In this document: in pieces, positions 47,926-55,593 of the stretch
Position numbering within the stretch: position 1 is the stretch's first letter
Layout of the letters: each line of letters begins with the position of its first letter
Assembly (NCBI GenBank): GCA_034006035.1
Contig: JAVETN010000001.1
Location: 344,532-408,531, forward strand
Source of the DNA: Desulforegulaceae bacterium
GTDB taxonomy: Bacteria; Desulfobacterota; Desulfobacteria; Desulfobacterales; JACKCP01
Reading direction: 5' to 3'
Length of the DNA stretch: 64,000 bases
The notes under the pieces: model-generated
What the model was told of the DNA's origin: nothing
The model's database searches: none
What the model saw: only the letters and a program-made list of their open reading frames with translations
Position numbers and translations under genes: made by a program

Positions 47926-47943
47926 TGTGGGGCAAAGTGGGGT
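47926..47943 (+). promoter_or_regulatory. mraZ box: Putative MraZ-binding site (two GTGGGG repeats, 10-bp period)
   Basis: TGTGGGGCAAAGTGGGGT on the plus strand holds two GTGGGG units exactly 10 bases apart (47927-47932 and 47937-47942). The core TGTGGGGCAAAGTGGG is, from memory, identical to the E. coli operator just before mraZ. Here it lies upstream of the likely mraZ promoter and on the opposite strand. Confidence 0.5.
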
Positions 47944-48345
47944 GAAAATTTAAAGAGTTTTATGTTTTATTGATCTTGTAGATTTTATTCATCTACTTTA
48001 GTACTTGGGGTATTTTAAAAAAATACAAAGGAAGATAAAAAGTTTTTAAGATAAGGATTTTATACAAACAAATTGATTTAACCATGATTTAGAGTATTAT
48101 AAACAACTGTAAAAAAGGCAGATTTTTTAGATGTATTTATATCCAAAGCCTGAAAGGCTCTTATTGAGTGACCTTGAGGGTTTAGATCTGTGGAAAGGCA
48201 TTAAACAAACTAATTTTCAACTTGTCTTAGGGTAGAATTTTTGTGCTCTTATTTTTTAATGAAAAAACAAATTTGCTCTCAAAGAGAATTTTGTTTTATG
48301 AAAATATTTATGTGAATTTGTAAATCTAAGAAGGATATACTAAAA

Positions 48346-49026
48346 ATGGGGAAAAACCTAGTAACTCGGGTTGACGACTTTGTAAAAATCAGCACTGTTC
48401 TTATTTCAGTCTCTGACAAATCAGGGTTGGAACAATTTATTTTAGAACTTGTCAAAATTAATCCTGATATAAAAATTCTTTCAACCGGAGGAACCTATTC
48501 CAGGATAAGTGAAATTTTGGGTGAAAAAGCAATAAATGTTCTTTTTCAGGTTTCAGATTATACAGGGCAACCTGAAACCCAGGGCGGGCTTGTAAAAACT
48601 CTTGATTTTAAAATCTATCTGGGAATTTTAACTGAAACATACAATGATTATCATAAAAAAGACCTTGAAAGAACATTGGCTCTTCCAATAGATATGGTTG
48701 TGGTAAATTTATATCCTTTTGAGGAAACAATTTCTAAAAATGATTCAACTCCTGAAAAAGCAAGGGCAAATATTGATATTGGCGGGCCTTGTATGATACG
48801 AGCTTCTGCAAAAAACTATTTAAGGGTTGCCTCTGTTGTTTTCCCAAAAGATTATGGAAAAATAATTGATAAAATGAAGGAGCAGGGCGGATGTCTTGAT
48901 CTTGAATCAAGATTTGAATTTGCCAAAAAGGCTTTCAGGCATACTGCGGACTATGATAATGCTATTGCTTCTTATCTTGAAAAAACATCATATTCTAAAA
49001 AAATTGAACCCTGCTATAAGCTATAA
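48346..49026 (+). CDS. purH1: IMP cyclohydrolase (N-terminal half of PurH as a separate gene)
   Basis: 226 residues, covering only the MGS-like and IMP cyclohydrolase domain of PurH. Typical segments: L-I-S-V-S-D-K-S-G-L, L-S-T-G-G-T-Y, V-S-D-Y-T-G-Q-P-E, V-V-N-L-Y-P-F-E, and N-I-D-I-G-G-P-C-M-I-R-A-A-like. It closes FAICAR to IMP, the last step of de novo purine synthesis. An ordinary PurH continues into the transformylase domain; here TAA 49024-49026 ends the chain and a new gene with its own ribosome site starts 17 bases later. The gene symbol is provisional. Confidence 0.9.
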   Translation: MGKNLVTRVDDFVKISTVLISVSDKSGLEQFILELVKINPDIKILSTGGTYSRISEILGEKAINVLFQVSDYTGQPETQGGLVKTLDFKIYLGILTETYNDYHKKDLERTLALPIDMVVVNLYPFEETISKNDSTPEKARANIDIGGPCMIRASAKNYLRVASVVFPKDYGKIIDKMKEQGGCLDLESRFEFAKKAFRHTADYDNAIASYLEKTSYSKKIEPCYKL

Positions 49027-49042
49027 GAAGGAGAATTAGGAA

Positions 49043-50293
49043 ATGGTAAAAGATTTAAAAGAAATGTATAAAAGAATGGATGGTGACAGCTTTCCTTCCT
49101 CTATGGAAGTAAGTTTTTCTGATGATAAAGGCAGGCAGACCCTTTTTTATGAAAAGGTTGCCTGGGATATCAAGGGCGAAGCTAAGGGGCTTAGATATGG
49201 AGAAAACCCAGGACAGGAAGCAGCTCTTTACAGACTTTCAAATGGAAATCTTGTGCTTGGTGACACTCAAATAATTCAGCCCGGGAAATATCTTGCTTCT
49301 GATATTGAACTTCTTCAGTCTGGAAAACATCCTGGAAAAACAAATGTAACCGACGCAGACAATGCTCTTAACATTTTAAGGTACTTCACAGATTCACCTT
49401 CATCTGTAATTGTAAAACATAACAACCCTTGCGGTGTTGCAAAGTCTGACACTCTGGAATCTGCTTATACAAAGTCATATTTCGCAGACAGAATTGCAGC
49501 TTTTGGAGGATGTATAGCTCTTAATAGAGCTGTTGATCTTGCTACTGCTCAAGCCATAGCCTCCCAGTACGCTGAAGTTGTTGTTGCCCCTGAGTTTGAA
49601 GAAGGAGTAATGGATGTTTTTGCCAAAAAGAAAAATTTAAGAGTAATGCAAATAAGAAACATTGAAAAGCTTCAGACATTTGTCGGCCTTAGAACAATTG
49701 ATTTTAAGAGCCTTATTGATGGTGGAATTATTGCTCAATGGTCTTTTGTTCCTGAAATTCTTTCTTCAAGTGATTTTAAAAAAGCGGAGTGCGATTACAA
49801 AGGCAATACATATAAGGTAAACAGAGAACCAGACCAAAGAGAGTTAAAGGACATGCTTTTTGGATGGCTGGTTGAAAGCGGGGTAACATCAAACTCTGTG
49901 ATTTATGTAAAAGATGAGGTTACTATAGGTATAGGAACAGGAGAGCAGGACAGAGTCGGTGTAGCTGAAATTGCAAGGGACAAGGCATATAAAAAGCTTG
50001 CTGACAGGTATGCTTTTGAACAATTTAAAACCCCTTATATTCTTTTAGACAATGAAGACAGGAAAAATGAGATAGATGAAAGGGTAAAAAATGAAAGCGG
50101 CGGACTTAAAGGGTCTTGTATGATAAGTGATGCTTTTTTCCCTTTTAGGGACGGTATTGACGTAGGTCTTAAAGAAGGAGTTTCAGCAGTTGTTCAGCCC
50201 GGAGGTTCAATGAATGATTATCAGTCCATTGAAGCATGCAATGAGTTTAATGCCTCAATGGTTTTTACAGGTCAAAGAAGTTTTAAACATTGA
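49043..50293 (+). CDS. purH2: AICAR transformylase (C-terminal half of PurH as a separate gene)
   Basis: 416 residues with the AICAR formyltransferase domain: the catalytic K-H pair in I-V-K-H-N-N-P-C-G-V-A, A-F-G-G-C-I-A-L-N, and the C-terminal S-D-A-F-F-P-F-R-D-G-I-D followed by V-Q-P-G-G-S-x-x-D. It transfers formyl from 10-formyl-THF to AICAR. GAAGGAG lies ~9 bases before ATG 49063-like spacing from ATG 49043. An N-terminal extension of ~50 residues precedes the usual L-R-Y-G-E-N-P-x-Q. Same strand and 17 bases after the cyclohydrolase gene, frame +1 relative to it; not a recent frameshift, since each half has a proper end and start. Confidence 0.9.
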   Translation: MVKDLKEMYKRMDGDSFPSSMEVSFSDDKGRQTLFYEKVAWDIKGEAKGLRYGENPGQEAALYRLSNGNLVLGDTQIIQPGKYLASDIELLQSGKHPGKTNVTDADNALNILRYFTDSPSSVIVKHNNPCGVAKSDTLESAYTKSYFADRIAAFGGCIALNRAVDLATAQAIASQYAEVVVAPEFEEGVMDVFAKKKNLRVMQIRNIEKLQTFVGLRTIDFKSLIDGGIIAQWSFVPEILSSSDFKKAECDYKGNTYKVNREPDQRELKDMLFGWLVESGVTSNSVIYVKDEVTIGIGTGEQDRVGVAEIARDKAYKKLADRYAFEQFKTPYILLDNEDRKNEIDERVKNESGGLKGSCMISDAFFPFRDGIDVGLKEGVSAVVQPGGSMNDYQSIEACNEFNASMVFTGQRSFKH

Positions 50294-50340
50294 TTTTGAA
50301 GGGGAGAATTTCCCCTTATTTATTAGGCAGCGGAGTTTTT

Positions 50341-50754
50341 TTGAAAATATTTCTGATAATTTTCGGACTTGTTTATTTTTTATTCCCTTTTGATCTTATA
50401 AGGGATTTTATTCCCTATATCGGCTATCTTGATGATCTTGCTGTTATTGTCTGGATTATTTATATTATTAATAAAAAGAAAAAACTTAATGGTTTTCGTA
50501 GCAGTTACTACAATAAAGAACAGTCTGGGCCCGGAGCTTTTGGGAAAAAAGGAATAAAAAATTGCTATGAAATTCTTGGGATGACAGAAAGTTCTTCCAA
50601 TGAAGAAATTAAAAAAGCATACAAAGAGCTGGTTTCAAAATATCATCCTGACAAAGTTGAGCATCTTGGTGAAGAATTTAAAAGATTTGCCCATGAAAAG
50701 TTTATTGAAATAAAGAGTGCATACGAAGAAATTAAAAAACTAAGAGGTTTATAA
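50341..50754 (+). CDS. DUF1232 membrane protein fused to a C-terminal J-domain
   Basis: About 137 residues from TTG 50341 (GGAG 6 bases before). An upstream TTG at 50290, overlapping the purH2 stop by 4 bases, is possible and gives 154. The N-terminal part is a hydrophobic DUF1232 segment with P-F-D-L-I-R-D-F-I-P-x-I-G-Y-L-D-D. After a linker comes a J-domain: Y-E-I-L-G-M, helix II with K-K-A-Y-K-E-L, the catalytic H-P-D (Y-H-P-D-K), and a final helix. The HPD motif should stimulate DnaK ATPase at the membrane. The client is unknown. Confidence 0.8.
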   Translation: MKIFLIIFGLVYFLFPFDLIRDFIPYIGYLDDLAVIVWIIYIINKKKKLNGFRSSYYNKEQSGPGAFGKKGIKNCYEILGMTESSSNEEIKKAYKELVSKYHPDKVEHLGEEFKRFAHEKFIEIKSAYEEIKKLRGL

Positions 50755-50770
50755 GTTTTTAATGTTACAT

Positions 50771-50866
50771 CTCCCAAGCTGGATGAGAATAAAACTTCAG
50801 CACAATTTGATACAGGCAGTCTGCTGGGGAGTTGAAACCGGGCATTGGGGTTAAGCCAGAGTGCTC
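50771..50866 (+). other. Structured leader in front of parA
   Basis: Two hairpins can form between the DnaJ-like gene and parA. A long-range stem CTCCCAAGC (50771-50779) pairs with GCTGGGGAG (50823-50831) with one mismatch. A compact hairpin GGGCATT (50840-50846) pairs with AGTGCTC (50860-50866), with an inner GG/CC. There is no T-run, so not a terminator. No riboswitch class that I recognise. Confidence 0.35.
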
Positions 50867-50891
50867 AAGTAAGGCAGAAAGGAGATTTACT

Positions 50892-51659
50892 ATGGTAAGA
50901 GTTGTTTTCAATCAAAAGGGCGGAGTAGGTAAATCGACCATAACTTGTAACCTTGCCTCTGTTGCTGCTATTTCCGGGAAAAAAGCCCTTGTAATAGATC
51001 TTGATTCTCAGTGCAATTCAAGTTTTTATCTTCTTGGAAAAAACTCTCCTGAAGGGGTCAGTGTTTCTGGATATTATAATGATATCTTGTATTCGTTTTT
51101 CACAAAGCCCGATCCCTTGCGATATATAATAAAAACAGATTTTGATAATCTTTATTTAATGGCTGCTGATGATGAAATGGATTCTATTATGGGCAAACTT
51201 GAGTCAAGGTATAAAATGTTCAAGCTCAGAGAAGCTTTGGATAGTTTGAGGGAAGTTTACGATGAAATCTGGATTGATACTCCTCCTGCGGTTAATTTTT
51301 ATACAAGATCTGCATTGATAGCAGCAGATCAATGCATTGTTCCCTTTGACTGCGATTCTTTTTCTAAAAAGGCAGTTGAAACTGTTTTTAGGCTGGCTTC
51401 TGAAATTAAGGCCGATCACAATCCAAAGCTTGAGATCAGTGGGATAGTGGCAAATCAGTTTCAGAGAAATGCAAACTTTCCCGCTGCAATTTTAAATGAA
51501 TTAAAAGAGCAGGGACTTCCTGTTTTTGAAACTCTTATTTCCTCTTCTGTCAAAATAAAAGAATCGCATTATGCTTCAAAACCAATGGTTTTTTTCGACC
51601 CTAAGCATAAGCTCAGTTCAGAATTTATCTCTCTTTATGATGAATGCACCAAAATATAA
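50892..51659 (+). CDS. ParA/Soj-family partition ATPase (orphan)
   Basis: 255 residues. Deviant Walker A K-G-G-V-G-K-S-T (9-16), A' motif L-V-I-D-L-D-S-Q-C-N, and Walker B-like E-I-W-I-D-T-P-P-A. These ATPases position chromosomes, plasmids or protein complexes by dynamic binding to DNA. No parB lies nearby, so cargo is unknown. ATG 50892 is chosen because AAAGGAGA lies 6 bases upstream. TrmO follows after 11 bases and an actin-like gene after that, forming one transcription unit. Confidence 0.88.
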   Translation: MVRVVFNQKGGVGKSTITCNLASVAAISGKKALVIDLDSQCNSSFYLLGKNSPEGVSVSGYYNDILYSFFTKPDPLRYIIKTDFDNLYLMAADDEMDSIMGKLESRYKMFKLREALDSLREVYDEIWIDTPPAVNFYTRSALIAADQCIVPFDCDSFSKKAVETVFRLASEIKADHNPKLEISGIVANQFQRNANFPAAILNELKEQGLPVFETLISSSVKIKESHYASKPMVFFDPKHKLSSEFISLYDECTKI

Positions 51660-51670
51660 AGGTGATATTT

Positions 51671-52375
51671 ATGGACTTGTTTTCCATCAATCCCATTGGT
51701 GAGGTAAGCTCTCCGTTTAAGACCAAATTCGGTCTGCCTCGCCAACCTGGCATTGTTTTGTCAGTAGAGTCAAAAATCCGACTGTTTGAAGAATTTTCCC
51801 ACATTGATTTTTTTAGGGGATTGGAGGATTTTTCCCATATCTGGATACTTTTTATTTTTCATCACAATATTGTTTCGGGTTTTAATAAGCTTGTGAGGCC
51901 TCCAAGGCTGGGTGGTAATAAAAAGGCTGGAGTTTTTTCAACAAGATCTCCTTTCAGGCCTAATTTTATAGGAATGTCTGCAGTAGAACTTTTAGATATT
52001 GAATATGGTAAAAATACCATCCTGACTGTTAGGGGCGGTGATTTTGCAGACAAGACTCCTGTTGTAGATATTAAACCCTATGTGAAATTTGCTGATTTAA
52101 TAAACAATTCAAAATCTAAAGTTTTTGATTCAAAGCCTGAAAAATCATTTGATGTTGAGTTTTCCAGTGAAGTAAAACAGGTTTTAAAAAATAAGAATAA
52201 ACTCCGACAGCAGCTCAAAGAGGTTTTAAGTTACGACCTTAGGCCTGGTTATTGCTCCGAAGATCATCAAGATAAGGTTTATGGCATGGAATTTGAAAAT
52301 TATAATATAAAATTCGAAGTCAAAGGAAGGATTCTTTACGTAAAAGAGATGATTAAATCTTTGGGGAGGTCATAA
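51671..52375 (+). CDS. trmO: tRNA (N6-threonylcarbamoyladenosine(37)-N6)-methyltransferase TrmO
   Basis: 234 residues of the TsaA/YaeB (UPF0066) family. Motifs: I-G-E-V-S-S-P-F at the N-terminus; P-R-L-G-G-N-K-K-A-G-V-F-S-T-R-S-P-F-R-P-N in the SAM-binding core; V-V-D-I-K-P-Y later. It N-methylates t6A37 in tRNA-Thr (m6t6A). A C-terminal extension (~145-234) carries D-L-R-P and D-D-Q-K-like signals of the TrmO C domain. GGTGAT before ATG 51671 sets the start. Stop overlaps the actin-like gene by one base. Confidence 0.9.
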   Translation: MDLFSINPIGEVSSPFKTKFGLPRQPGIVLSVESKIRLFEEFSHIDFFRGLEDFSHIWILFIFHHNIVSGFNKLVRPPRLGGNKKAGVFSTRSPFRPNFIGMSAVELLDIEYGKNTILTVRGGDFADKTPVVDIKPYVKFADLINNSKSKVFDSKPEKSFDVEFSSEVKQVLKNKNKLRQQLKEVLSYDLRPGYCSEDHQDKVYGMEFENYNIKFEVKGRILYVKEMIKSLGRS

Positions 52376-53448
52376 TGGAAGTGCTAGGAATTGATGTGGG
52401 CTTTGGCTTTACAAAAGTATCCAACGGGAGGCAGAGTAATATATTTCAGTCTGTAATAGGAGAGCCGGTTGATATTCAGTTTAAAACAAATTTCGGAAAT
52501 AATAAATTCACTGATAATCTTCATGTAACAATAGACAAAAAATCATATTTTATAGGTAATTATGCATCAAAACAGTCTGCTGTAAGGGAGTTTACCCTGG
52601 ATCAGAATAGGCTTGTTTCAGATTTTGTAAGAATTCTTGCAATTACAGCAGCAGGTATTTACGCTGAAGACGGAATTACCATGAATGTTGTTTCAGGGCT
52701 TCCTGTTGCTTATCTTGGTCATGATAATGAAGCCTTTGCAAAAACACTTCAGGGCGAACATATGGTGGAATATCATCTGCCTGACGGTACGGTGACAAGG
52801 AAGCGTCTTAATATTAATTCAGTACAGCTTATGCCCCAGCCGCTTGGATCTGTTTTTAATATTCTTATGGATGAAAGCGGACAGATTGTTAATCGAGATC
52901 TTGCTCATCAAAAAATTGGAGTTGTTGATATAGGTTTTAAGACAACAGATTTTACTGTTTTTGACAGGATGAAATACATAGAAAGAAGTTCTTCTACAAC
53001 TGATCTTGGGATTTCAAGAAGTTTTCTTGCCATAGCAGAAAAACTTAAAAAGGAAAGCGGAGTTCAATTGGAGTTATACAGGTTGTTTGATTCAGTCGAT
53101 TCTGGCCATATTAAGATAAAAGGCAAAGACTATAATATAGCAAATTTAAGGGACAGGGTGTTTGAGTATGCTGCAAGGGAAATTGTAAGTTCAATGGATA
53201 GGCTTTTTGCCGATGAATGGGATATGGATTATCTTGTCCTTACAGGGGGTGGTTCCAAGGCTCTTTATGAACATATAATACCCCTTGTTAATATGGAAAT
53301 TCTGCCTTTTGATTCTTCAAACGATTTAAGATTCAACAATGTAATGGGATATTTGAAGTATGGTAAAAATAAATGGTTGAAAAAACCTGTCAAAATAAAT
53401 CCTGTACCAGGGAAATCAGATGTGGATGGAGACAAGGAAAGAAGCTGA
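52375..53448 (+). CDS. ParM/StbA-family actin-like protein
   Basis: 357 residues. Actin ATPase motifs: phosphate-1 G-I-D-V-G-F-G-F-T-K, phosphate-2 V-V-D-I-G-F-K-T-T-D, adenosine motif L-T-G-G-G-S-K-A-L. An ALP-N-like N-terminal domain is followed by a ParM/StbA-type core, distinct from MreB and FtsA, both present elsewhere here. Plasmid ParM segregates DNA with an adaptor (ParR); none is visible. ATG overlaps the trmO stop (TAATG) and GGGGAGG lies 5 bases upstream. A chromosomal filament protein coupled to ParA is unusual. Confidence 0.85.
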   Translation: MEVLGIDVGFGFTKVSNGRQSNIFQSVIGEPVDIQFKTNFGNNKFTDNLHVTIDKKSYFIGNYASKQSAVREFTLDQNRLVSDFVRILAITAAGIYAEDGITMNVVSGLPVAYLGHDNEAFAKTLQGEHMVEYHLPDGTVTRKRLNINSVQLMPQPLGSVFNILMDESGQIVNRDLAHQKIGVVDIGFKTTDFTVFDRMKYIERSSSTTDLGISRSFLAIAEKLKKESGVQLELYRLFDSVDSGHIKIKGKDYNIANLRDRVFEYAAREIVSSMDRLFADEWDMDYLVLTGGGSKALYEHIIPLVNMEILPFDSSNDLRFNNVMGYLKYGKNKWLKKPVKINPVPGKSDVDGDKERS

Positions 53449-53458
53449 TGGTTTTTGG

Positions 53459-54655
53459 TTAACTGAATTTTTGGCTGATGGAGTTCATTGTGTCAATATT
53501 TTCAAGGAAAATTTCAATGAGCTCTGGATCAAACATTCTACCTGAATTTTCTTTTAAAAATTCAACCACTTCTTCATCGGTCCATGGATCTTTATAGCAT
53601 CTTTTTGAAGAAAGAGCATCAAACACATCTGCTATGGACACTATTCTACCAAACAATGGAATTCCTTTTCCTTTTTTGCCCCTGGTTTCAATGTTTGAGT
53701 CTCCATTAAATTTTTTGACACCTGGATAGCCTTTGCCATCCCAGCGTTCATGGTGATTTAAAATTACTTCTTTTGCTGCTTTATCAAATTCTGAGATTTC
53801 TTCTTCAAAAATTTTTGCACCTAAAACAGTGTGCTGTTTCATTATTTCAAATTCTTCATCATTAAGTTTTCCAGGTTTTTTAAGTATAAGATCGGAAATA
53901 GCAACTTTTCCTATATCATGAACCATGGAAGCCAGTTTAAGAATATCTTTTTCTTTGTTAATTACTTCATTGGGAATTTTGTTTTTAACTGCCCAGGCAA
54001 TGTAAAGCTCTGTAGAGTAAGCTGAAACCCTCTTAACATGGGCTCCTGTTTCTCTAGGATCATGAAGTTCTGTCATTTGTATCATTTTTAAAATTATTGA
54101 TTTAGTTAGCTGGGCTTTTTGAAGAGAAACAGCTGCTATTCCTGCAAAATGAAGTAAAATTTCAATATCTTCTTTTGTAAATTGCCCCGGAGTTCTATCT
54201 TTTTTTATGGGATTTATTATTTGAAGAACACCTATAACTTTACTTAAGTCACCTTTCATTGGAATGGCTAGGATGGACCTGGTTTTATATCCAGCCATTT
54301 TGTCAAAAGCGGGATTGAATTTTAAAGGATAGCTTGAGTTTATGTTTGATACATCATTTAAAACGACAACTTCACCTTTTTTGGCACAAAAGCCTGCAAT
54401 GCTTAAATTGTTTATGGGTACACTTTGTTTTTTATAAACAACTTTATTTTCTTTCAAGGTATCATTTTGAGAATATGAGATTATAAGATTTTGTTTTTCT
54501 GCAATATAAATTGAGCCGGCATCAGCATTGCAGAAATCCCTGGCTTCCTTTAGTATTTTTTCCATCAATACATCAGGATCGTGGATTTTGTTCAGAGCAG
54601 TTCCAAGGCTTAAAAGTTTTTTAAACTTCTTTTTATTTTCAAGGTTGTCTATCAT
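53459..54655 (-). CDS. GAF / HD-GYP domain protein, probable c-di-GMP phosphodiesterase
   Basis: 398 residues. GAF sensor domain at ~25-180 (cysteines at 42 and 90). HD-GYP domain at ~190-390 with H246-D247-I-G-K, H301-H302-E and G309-Y310-P311, the full metal-binding and signature set, so phosphodiesterase activity toward cyclic di-GMP is likely. No membrane segment; the GAF ligand is unknown. Converges on the actin-like gene, 10 bases between stops. No clear Shine-Dalgarno precedes ATG 54655. Confidence 0.88.
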   Translation of the reverse strand: MIDNLENKKKFKKLLSLGTALNKIHDPDVLMEKILKEARDFCNADAGSIYIAEKQNLIISYSQNDTLKENKVVYKKQSVPINNLSIAGFCAKKGEVVVLNDVSNINSSYPLKFNPAFDKMAGYKTRSILAIPMKGDLSKVIGVLQIINPIKKDRTPGQFTKEDIEILLHFAGIAAVSLQKAQLTKSIILKMIQMTELHDPRETGAHVKRVSAYSTELYIAWAVKNKIPNEVINKEKDILKLASMVHDIGKVAISDLILKKPGKLNDEEFEIMKQHTVLGAKIFEEEISEFDKAAKEVILNHHERWDGKGYPGVKKFNGDSNIETRGKKGKGIPLFGRIVSIADVFDALSSKRCYKDPWTDEEVVEFLKENSGRMFDPELIEIFLENIDTMNSISQKFS

Positions 54656-55113
54656 GATGATGCCATTTTAAATTCTTGTCCATTAGTTGTATTTGAATTT
54701 AACTTGTAAGTATTAACATATTCTAAATTTCATAATCTTTTGAAGACTCTAGAAATTTGTATTTGAAAAGTCAATTTCTTTATATGTTAACAATTTGGTC
54801 TCAAATTCTTTAGTCAATAATCCAGTTTTTTAAAATTCTACAGTTAAGGCTGATTTTTTTAAAACTCTTTGAAACTCAAGAATGTTGAAGGGGAATGGGT
54901 TTTTATTTGGAATAAGGATTTGAATAGAACCAAATGAATTGAAATAAGATTCTATTTGTATTTAAATAAAGATTCTTAAAACCATTGATTATCTTTGACT
55001 GATATTTGGTTCTGCTACCTTACTTTGAAATAAACTTTTGTTTTTTTACTGCTTGAAGATCAAGCTCTGAAGTTTCAGAAACGGTAGTTTTGGTTTTTCA
55101 TTGTTGTATTTTT
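54656..55113. other. 458-base intergenic region between HD-GYP gene and smpB
   Basis: Very AT-rich. Apart from the HD-GYP promoter there is no ORF, hairpin with T-run or recognisable RNA. In particular I see no tmRNA gene beside smpB. Confidence 0.5.
54746..54774 (-). promoter_or_regulatory. Candidate promoter of the HD-GYP gene
   Basis: On the minus strand TTGACT (54774-54769) and TAGAGT (54751-54746) are 17 bases apart, ~85 bases before the start codon. Confidence 0.4.
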
Positions 55114-55581
55114 TTACTGATTGAATTTTTTCATGCTCCTTTCCATCTCTCTTTTAATCTCTTTTTCTTTGAGGTCTCTTCTTTTATCATATAGTTTTTT
55201 CCCTTTACCAAGGGCAAGTCCGATTTTTACTTTTCCGTTTTTCAAATAGGCTTTTAAAGGAACAAGAGTGAATCCTTTTTCATTTGTTTTTCCTATAAGT
55301 TTTTTGATTTCTCTTTTGTTTAAAAGAAGTTTTCTTGGCCTCATGGGGTCGTGGTTATCAAAATAAGCATGGGTATAAGGCGCAATATGGAGATTGTAAA
55401 CAAAAACTTCATTGTTTTTTATTTTTGCAAAAGCTTCTTTAAGGCTTATTTTACCTTCCCTGACTGATTTGACTTCTGTGCCTTTAAGAACAATCCCAGC
55501 TTCATATTCTTCTTCTATGTCAAGATTATGTCTTGCTTTTTTGTTATATGCTATTTGTTTAGTATGTGAATTGTTTCTCAA
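55114..55581 (-). CDS. smpB: tmRNA-binding protein SmpB
   Basis: 155 residues, the family's usual length. Motifs: K-A-R-H-N, E-E[17 protein letters not shown], and the C-terminal G-K-x-x-Y-D-K-R followed by basic helix. It delivers tmRNA to stalled ribosomes. It lies 12 bases downstream of ptsI, so is likely cotranscribed with ptsH-ptsI. Confidence 0.96.
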   Translation of the reverse strand: MRNNSHTKQIAYNKKARHNLDIEEEYEAGIVLKGTEVKSVREGKISLKEAFAKIKNNEVFVYNLHIAPYTHAYFDNHDPMRPRKLLLNKREIKKLIGKTNEKGFTLVPLKAYLKNGKVKIGLALGKGKKLYDKRRDLKEKEIKREMERSMKKFNQ

Positions 55582-55593
55582 TTTATACTTCCT

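Larger units (their letters stand above)
47804..48345. other. 542-base divergent region between mraZ and purH
   Basis: Contains the dcw promoter, the inverted MraZ box and, at 48149-48161, a small hairpin AGCCT-GAA-AGGCT with no T-run. I looked for a purine riboswitch aptamer before the purH genes and saw none. No further ORF is supported. Confidence 0.5.

Noticed and set aside
48000-48345. Possible purine or THF riboswitch before the purH genes
   Set aside because: No aptamer core or terminator found; only a small hairpin without T-run.
54656-55113. Possible tmRNA gene beside smpB
   Set aside because: No tRNA-Ala-like ends or tag reading frame on either strand.
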